Below are positions 60,407 through 64,000 of a DNA stretch of 64,000 nucleotides, in pieces (position 1 is the stretch's first letter; every line of letters starts with the position of its first letter). A program made the translations under genes and the position numbers. The DNA is taken from assembly GCA_036260935.1 (NCBI GenBank), contig DATALQ010000037.1, positions 31,792 to 95,791 of the forward strand, in the 5' to 3' direction. The notes beneath the pieces are model-generated. The model was not told the DNA's origin and made no database searches. It saw only the letters and a list, made by a program, of their open reading frames with translations. This DNA comes from JAEYOM01 sp036260935 (GTDB taxonomy: Bacteria > Bacillota > Clostridia > Acetivibrionales > DTU013).

Positions 60407-61726
60407 ATGAGGAAAAAAATTGCGTTTATCGGTTCCGGCAGTTTCATTTTCACACGGAACCTGGTCCGGGATATTCTTACCTATCCCGCTTTTACCGATT
60501 GTGAAATTGCTTTGATGGATATTAACGAAGAAAATCTGAACCGATCAAGGCTGGCTGTTGAAAAAATCATAGGTTCGGGGAAATATCAGGCAAAAGTAAC
60601 GTCTACGATGAACCGCGCCGAGGCGCTCGAGGGAGCGGACGGCGTACTCACGACGATTCAGGTGGGCGGATGGGACGCCGCCGCATGTGACATATCGATT
60701 CCCAAGGAGTACGGGGTTTCGTATTTCATTGGAGATACACGTGGCCCGTCGGGTATTTTCCGTTTCCTGCGGACACTGCCTCCGATGATGGAAATTCTGA
60801 AGGATATAGAAAAATACTGTCCGAACACTGTGTTCCTAAACTATACAAATCCTATGGCGATGCTCTGCCGTGCGATGCAGGATTCTTCGAAGGTTACGAC
60901 GATCGGCCTTTGCCATAGCGTGCAGGAAACTTCGATGATGCTGGCCAAATGGATCGGCGCGCCGCTTAATGAGATCACGTACACCTGCGCAGGTATAAAC
61001 CACCAGGCCCACTTCCTTGAATTCAAATGGAATGGCAAGGATGCGTATCCTTTGATACGCGATGCTATCATCAACCATCCTGAGCTCACAAAAGATGAAA
61101 CGGTTCGTAATGAAATGTTTTTACATTTGGGATATTACGTAACCGAGTCCACCTTCCACAACTCCGAATATAACGCTTGGTTCCGTAAACGCCCGGATCT
61201 GCTTAAAAAGTTTAATATAGACCGCGATATTCTTTCCTTCTTCAAGGACATGGAAAAAAAGGCCAAGCCGGGAGAAGACTTCAGAACCACAGAATTCAAG
61301 AAGTGGATAGAGGGTCCCATAGACCTTGCGAGAGGCCACGAGTATGCCGCTTGTATCTTTAACGCAGTATTCGGCGACAACACGATGTTCGAGTTCAATG
61401 GTAATGTGCGTAATTACGGCCTGATAGACAATATATCGGAAGGATATTGTGTGGAAGTGCCCATTCATGCTTCGAAAAACGGTTTGAAACCGACCCATGT
61501 CGGTAAGCTTCCGCTGGAGCTGGCCACCTTGAACCAGCAGAATGCATCCTGTGACGAATTGGCTGTTGAAGGGGCGCTTGAAGGTGATCCGCGAAAGATT
61601 TATTATGCCTGCCTGTATGATCCGCTGACTTCAGCAGTATGCTCCATGCAGGAAGTGAAAGAAATGGTTGACAGGATGTTTGCCGCTGAGGCGCAGTGGT
61701 TGCCGCAGTTCAAGACGTCGAACTAA
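60407..61726 (+). CDS. GH4 family glycosidase (alpha-galactosidase/galacturonidase group)
   Basis: 439 residues. The N-terminal NAD fold (KIAFIGSGSFIFTRNLVRDIL) and metal ligands Cys169 (GLCHSVQ) and His199 (AGINHQA) are intact. GDTRGPSGIFRFLRTLP and NPMAM are family blocks. GH4 uses NAD and Mn to cleave alpha or beta links by an oxidation-elimination route. The CHSV motif and its place after an Lpl-type importer recall Bacillus lplD, an alpha-galacturonidase, but MelA-type alpha-galactosidase is equally possible. ATG 60407 has GGAGG 8 bases upstream. Confidence 0.9.
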   Translation: MRKKIAFIGSGSFIFTRNLVRDILTYPAFTDCEIALMDINEENLNRSRLAVEKIIGSGKYQAKVTSTMNRAEALEGADGVLTTIQVGGWDAAACDISIPKEYGVSYFIGDTRGPSGIFRFLRTLPPMMEILKDIEKYCPNTVFLNYTNPMAMLCRAMQDSSKVTTIGLCHSVQETSMMLAKWIGAPLNEITYTCAGINHQAHFLEFKWNGKDAYPLIRDAIINHPELTKDETVRNEMFLHLGYYVTESTFHNSEYNAWFRKRPDLLKKFNIDRDILSFFKDMEKKAKPGEDFRTTEFKKWIEGPIDLARGHEYAACIFNAVFGDNTMFEFNGNVRNYGLIDNISEGYCVEVPIHASKNGLKPTHVGKLPLELATLNQQNASCDELAVEGALEGDPRKIYYACLYDPLTSAVCSMQEVKEMVDRMFAAEAQWLPQFKTSN

Positions 61727-61778
61727 AGGCGGATAACCGGAAAAATATGTGTATAATAGATAAAGGAGGCAGAACAAT

Positions 61779-63350
61779 ATGAAAATCGGAGTCATTGGAG
61801 CCAACGGGAAGGCCGGAAGCCTCATATTAAAGGAAGCAGCGCTGCGCGGACACGAGGTTACCGCTATAGTGCGTGACAGGAAGAAGGCGGCGGACAAGGG
61901 CTATGCCAGGATATTGGAACGCGATCTGTTCGCTTTGAAAGAGGACGATCTCAGGGATCTGAATGCTGTGGTTTGCGCCGTTAGCCTGATGGTAAACGGA
62001 GATGAGGACCACCCCTACCAAAAAGCAATGGATCACCTCACCGGAGTGCTCAGGAATCTTCCAAACATCCGTCTTCTGGTGGTTGGCGGAGCAGCGAGCC
62101 TCTACACCGATCCACAGAAGAAGCACCCGTTCCTTGAGCAGATACCTGAGAAGTGGAGGGCGGTCCCTGCGGACATGGCCAAAGCATATGCAAAGCTCTG
62201 TGAGAGTGACATAAACTGGACGTTCTTTTCTCCCGCAGTATCATTTGATCCTAAGGGAAGACGGACGGGAAAGTACACGATCGGGAGCGATTTTATCATT
62301 ACAAATGCGTCGAACGAAAGTTACATCAGCTATGAGGATTACGCGGTTGCGATGGTGGATGAGATCGAGAACGGGTTCCACGAACGCAGGCGTTTCACTG
62401 CCGTTTCCGACAGCAAACCCGAGGCCGCGGATAAAACCGGGGCATCCGGCGAGGCTGAATTGCCGGCTAAACCTGAAAAACGGGAGGACGGCTATTACGG
62501 CATATTGAAGAAAAAACCCGAGTTCTACGGCCTGTCCCGTTACCGTCCGCCCTTCAACTTTGAACTGGCCGGTAAAAGCTTCAGGCTGGTTATGGACAAG
62601 GAAGACGATTTCTATGTCAATTTCCTGACAGGCAATACACTGGAGTGGTCAAAATTCTCCGATGGACAAATAGTACGCGAAAACTACGAGTGCGCCAAGA
62701 TTGATGAATTGACCTATTTTGTCAATTTCGAGCTGTCAGACTTTAAACCGCGCACCAACTTAACTTTGATTCTCGACATGGAGCAGCGCCTTGTTACTTT
62801 TGTGAGAACTTATACCGGATTTCATGAGAAATATCCCTATCTGGTTGAGAGCGATTTCGACTTTGGCGCGATTGATATTCCGGGATTTCCGCTGCCTGTC
62901 AAACGACATGGCTACACGACGGATCTCGTCGGCAAGAGGGCTCAATGGAACTATGGCCCGAATATGTCCATTATACATGTATACTACAATCCAAACTATA
63001 TCCGCGTTGACTTTCCGCCGGACCGCAAGTGGCTTGAGCCGACGGATCCGGAATTGCGGGAGGAAATGGAACGCTATCCGTACGACGAACCTACTACCTA
63101 CATCAAAATCAAAAATGGCATATATGTTGTCAGTGTAATAGAGAAGAACAGATCCCGCAGAGGTGATACTGGAAACAGTCTGCTGTTCCTGATGGATATG
63201 ATCAGGGTGCACGACGTGGGTCGTTCTTTTGGTAATACACCACCGAGCTCCGGCGCTATCTGTCCGGAGAATTACCTTTTTGCGGCCTATGGCGATTTTG
63301 TCTATTCAGACGGAGTCATTGAGTCAAAAAAGAATATCTATATAGAATAA
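61779..63350 (+). CDS. NAD(P)-binding domain fused to MoaF-like domain
   Basis: 523 residues. Residues 1-212 are an atypical short-chain dehydrogenase/NmrA fold: IGVIGANGKAGSLILKEA with the GxxGxxG dinucleotide loop, then VVCAVSL, LLVVGGAASL and WTFFSPA. A hydrophilic linker rich in Ala, Glu, Lys and Pro covers about 213-232. Residues 250-523 are a full MoaF-like domain (FELAGKSFRLVMDKEDDFYVNF, PLPVKRHGYTTDLVGKRAQW), homologous to the protein at 51998. AAAGGAGG lies 11 bases before the ATG. It lies between GH4 and GH95 genes. An oxidoreductase acting on a released sugar or aglycone is inferred. Confidence 0.8.
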   Translation: MKIGVIGANGKAGSLILKEAALRGHEVTAIVRDRKKAADKGYARILERDLFALKEDDLRDLNAVVCAVSLMVNGDEDHPYQKAMDHLTGVLRNLPNIRLLVVGGAASLYTDPQKKHPFLEQIPEKWRAVPADMAKAYAKLCESDINWTFFSPAVSFDPKGRRTGKYTIGSDFIITNASNESYISYEDYAVAMVDEIENGFHERRRFTAVSDSKPEAADKTGASGEAELPAKPEKREDGYYGILKKKPEFYGLSRYRPPFNFELAGKSFRLVMDKEDDFYVNFLTGNTLEWSKFSDGQIVRENYECAKIDELTYFVNFELSDFKPRTNLTLILDMEQRLVTFVRTYTGFHEKYPYLVESDFDFGAIDIPGFPLPVKRHGYTTDLVGKRAQWNYGPNMSIIHVYYNPNYIRVDFPPDRKWLEPTDPELREEMERYPYDEPTTYIKIKNGIYVVSVIEKNRSRRGDTGNSLLFLMDMIRVHDVGRSFGNTPPSSGAICPENYLFAAYGDFVYSDGVIESKKNIYIE

Positions 63351-63411
63351 TGCAATCTGTACAGCAGAATTCCCGGCTGCAACTAAATTGCTTTTGGATG
63401 AGGTACCTGTT

Positions 63412-64000
63412 ATGAAAAATGAATTTCAGCTTCATTACAAAAAACCGGCCGATGCCTGGCACGACGCGATGCCGCTCGGCAACGGCAGACTGGGTGCGAT
63501 GGTGTACGGCCATACCTGTGTTGAGCGAATCCAGTTGAACGACGATTCACTATGGTACGGTACATTTATGGATCGCAACAACCCCTCGCTCAAGGATAAG
63601 CTTCCTGAAATCCGAAGGCTTGTGCTTTCGGGCGATATACGTAGCGCCGAGGAACTCATTCTGCAGTATATGGCGGGCACTCCTGGCTGTATGCGTCACT
63701 ATGCGCTGCTTGGCGAACTGGACATAGCTCTGAATCAGCATTTACCCTTTGCTATAGGCTGGCTGCCGAACAGTGCCGGTACTGAAGACTATTCCTCCTG
63801 TCTCGATCTTATGAAAGGCGTGCTCAATATCGACCATACCCAGGCGGGCGTCCGATATCACAGGGAAATGTTCATCAGCCACCCGGCGCAGGTGATGTGC
63901 GTCCGTCTTACGAGTGAAACGGCGCGGGCAATCAACCTGGATATAATGCTGAATAGAATAAGCATATTCCCTGAAGGTTCAGCGCCGAACTGTCCTCACG
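63412..64000 (+). CDS. GH95 family alpha-L-fucosidase/galactosidase, 3' end outside window
   Basis: The frame is open from ATG 63412 to the window end, giving 196 residues of an expected 750 or so. The GH95 N-terminal domain is clear: YKKPADAWHDAMPLGNGRLGAMVYG, ERIQLNDDSLWYG and LPEIRRLVLSGD. The catalytic (alpha/alpha)6 barrel is beyond the window. No signal peptide, so it acts in the cytoplasm. Family members cleave alpha-1,2-L-fucose or alpha-L-galactose, as on xyloglucan. It closes the visible importer operon. Confidence 0.9.
   Translation, partial: MKNEFQLHYKKPADAWHDAMPLGNGRLGAMVYGHTCVERIQLNDDSLWYGTFMDRNNPSLKDKLPEIRRLVLSGDIRSAEELILQYMAGTPGCMRHYALLGELDIALNQHLPFAIGWLPNSAGTEDYSSCLDLMKGVLNIDHTQAGVRYHREMFISHPAQVMCVRLTSETARAINLDIMLNRISIFPEGSAPNCPH

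Noticed and set aside
1..64000. tRNA or rRNA genes
   Set aside because: I looked in the intergenic regions for cloverleaf and T-loop patterns and saw none; a tRNAscan run would settle it.

Overview
The window looks like a chromosomal segment of a spore-forming, low-to-moderate GC Firmicute of class Clostridia, probably one that degrades plant polysaccharides. The signs are a SpoVB-type flippase, the mrfA-mrfB repair pair, the order alr-ndoAI-ndoA, CtsR operators, an LtaS-type enzyme, a RibU transporter behind an FMN riboswitch, and frequent GTG/TTG starts with strong Shine-Dalgarno sites. I cannot name a genus. I saw no rRNA, tRNA, CRISPR array, insertion sequence or prophage.

Layout. 1-8.5 kb is mostly housekeeping: the end of a multicopper oxidase, a PilZ protein, DusB, MrfA-MrfB, SpoVB and a CtsR-controlled small heat shock protein. 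8.7-16.4 kb (+) is a surface polysaccharide cluster: GT4 transferase, DUF4330 protein, O-antigen-ligase-type polymerase, FrhB-like Fe-S protein, Wzx flippase and pyruvyl transferase. It contains a degenerate 12-bp tandem repeat and a 190-bp imperfect palindrome. 16.4-20.9 kb holds a coiled-coil protein, Nnr, alanine racemase and the EndoA toxin-antitoxin pair. 21-27.2 kb holds a membrane-anchored FAD oxidoreductase and, on the minus strand, a glycolipid/lipoteichoic-acid-like operon (MGDG-type glycosyltransferase, CrtO-like acyltransferase, LtaS-like synthase, WecG/TagA transferase). A second copy of the 190-bp palindrome lies inside that operon.

27.3-34.3 kb is mixed: YitT, a RelE/ParE toxin-antitoxin pair, FMN riboswitch plus RibU, a tiny HTH regulator, an EamA-type protein, a VanW protein, GNAT enzymes, gene remnants and a lone MtaB-type methyltransferase. 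34.3-41.6 kb (-) is an arginine/carbamoyl-phosphate operon, argD-carA-carB-argF-GNAT, with an ARG-box over the argD promoter.

41.8-64 kb is a carbohydrate-utilisation island: GH43, CocE-type hydrolase, beta-lactamase-fold hydrolase, SUMF1-like protein, heterodimeric ABC exporter, MoaF-like protein, type-B carboxylesterase, MarR and GntR/LacI regulators, an Lpl-type sugar importer, GH4, a dehydrogenase-MoaF fusion, and the start of a GH95 gene. Related palindromes around ATTAG..CTAAT overlap three promoters here and suggest one local regulon. The simplest reading is import of decorated plant oligosaccharides, then cytoplasmic removal of esters and sugars. The most unusual items are the two MoaF-like proteins without molybdenum-cofactor genes, the operator family, and the two covarying 190-bp palindromes.
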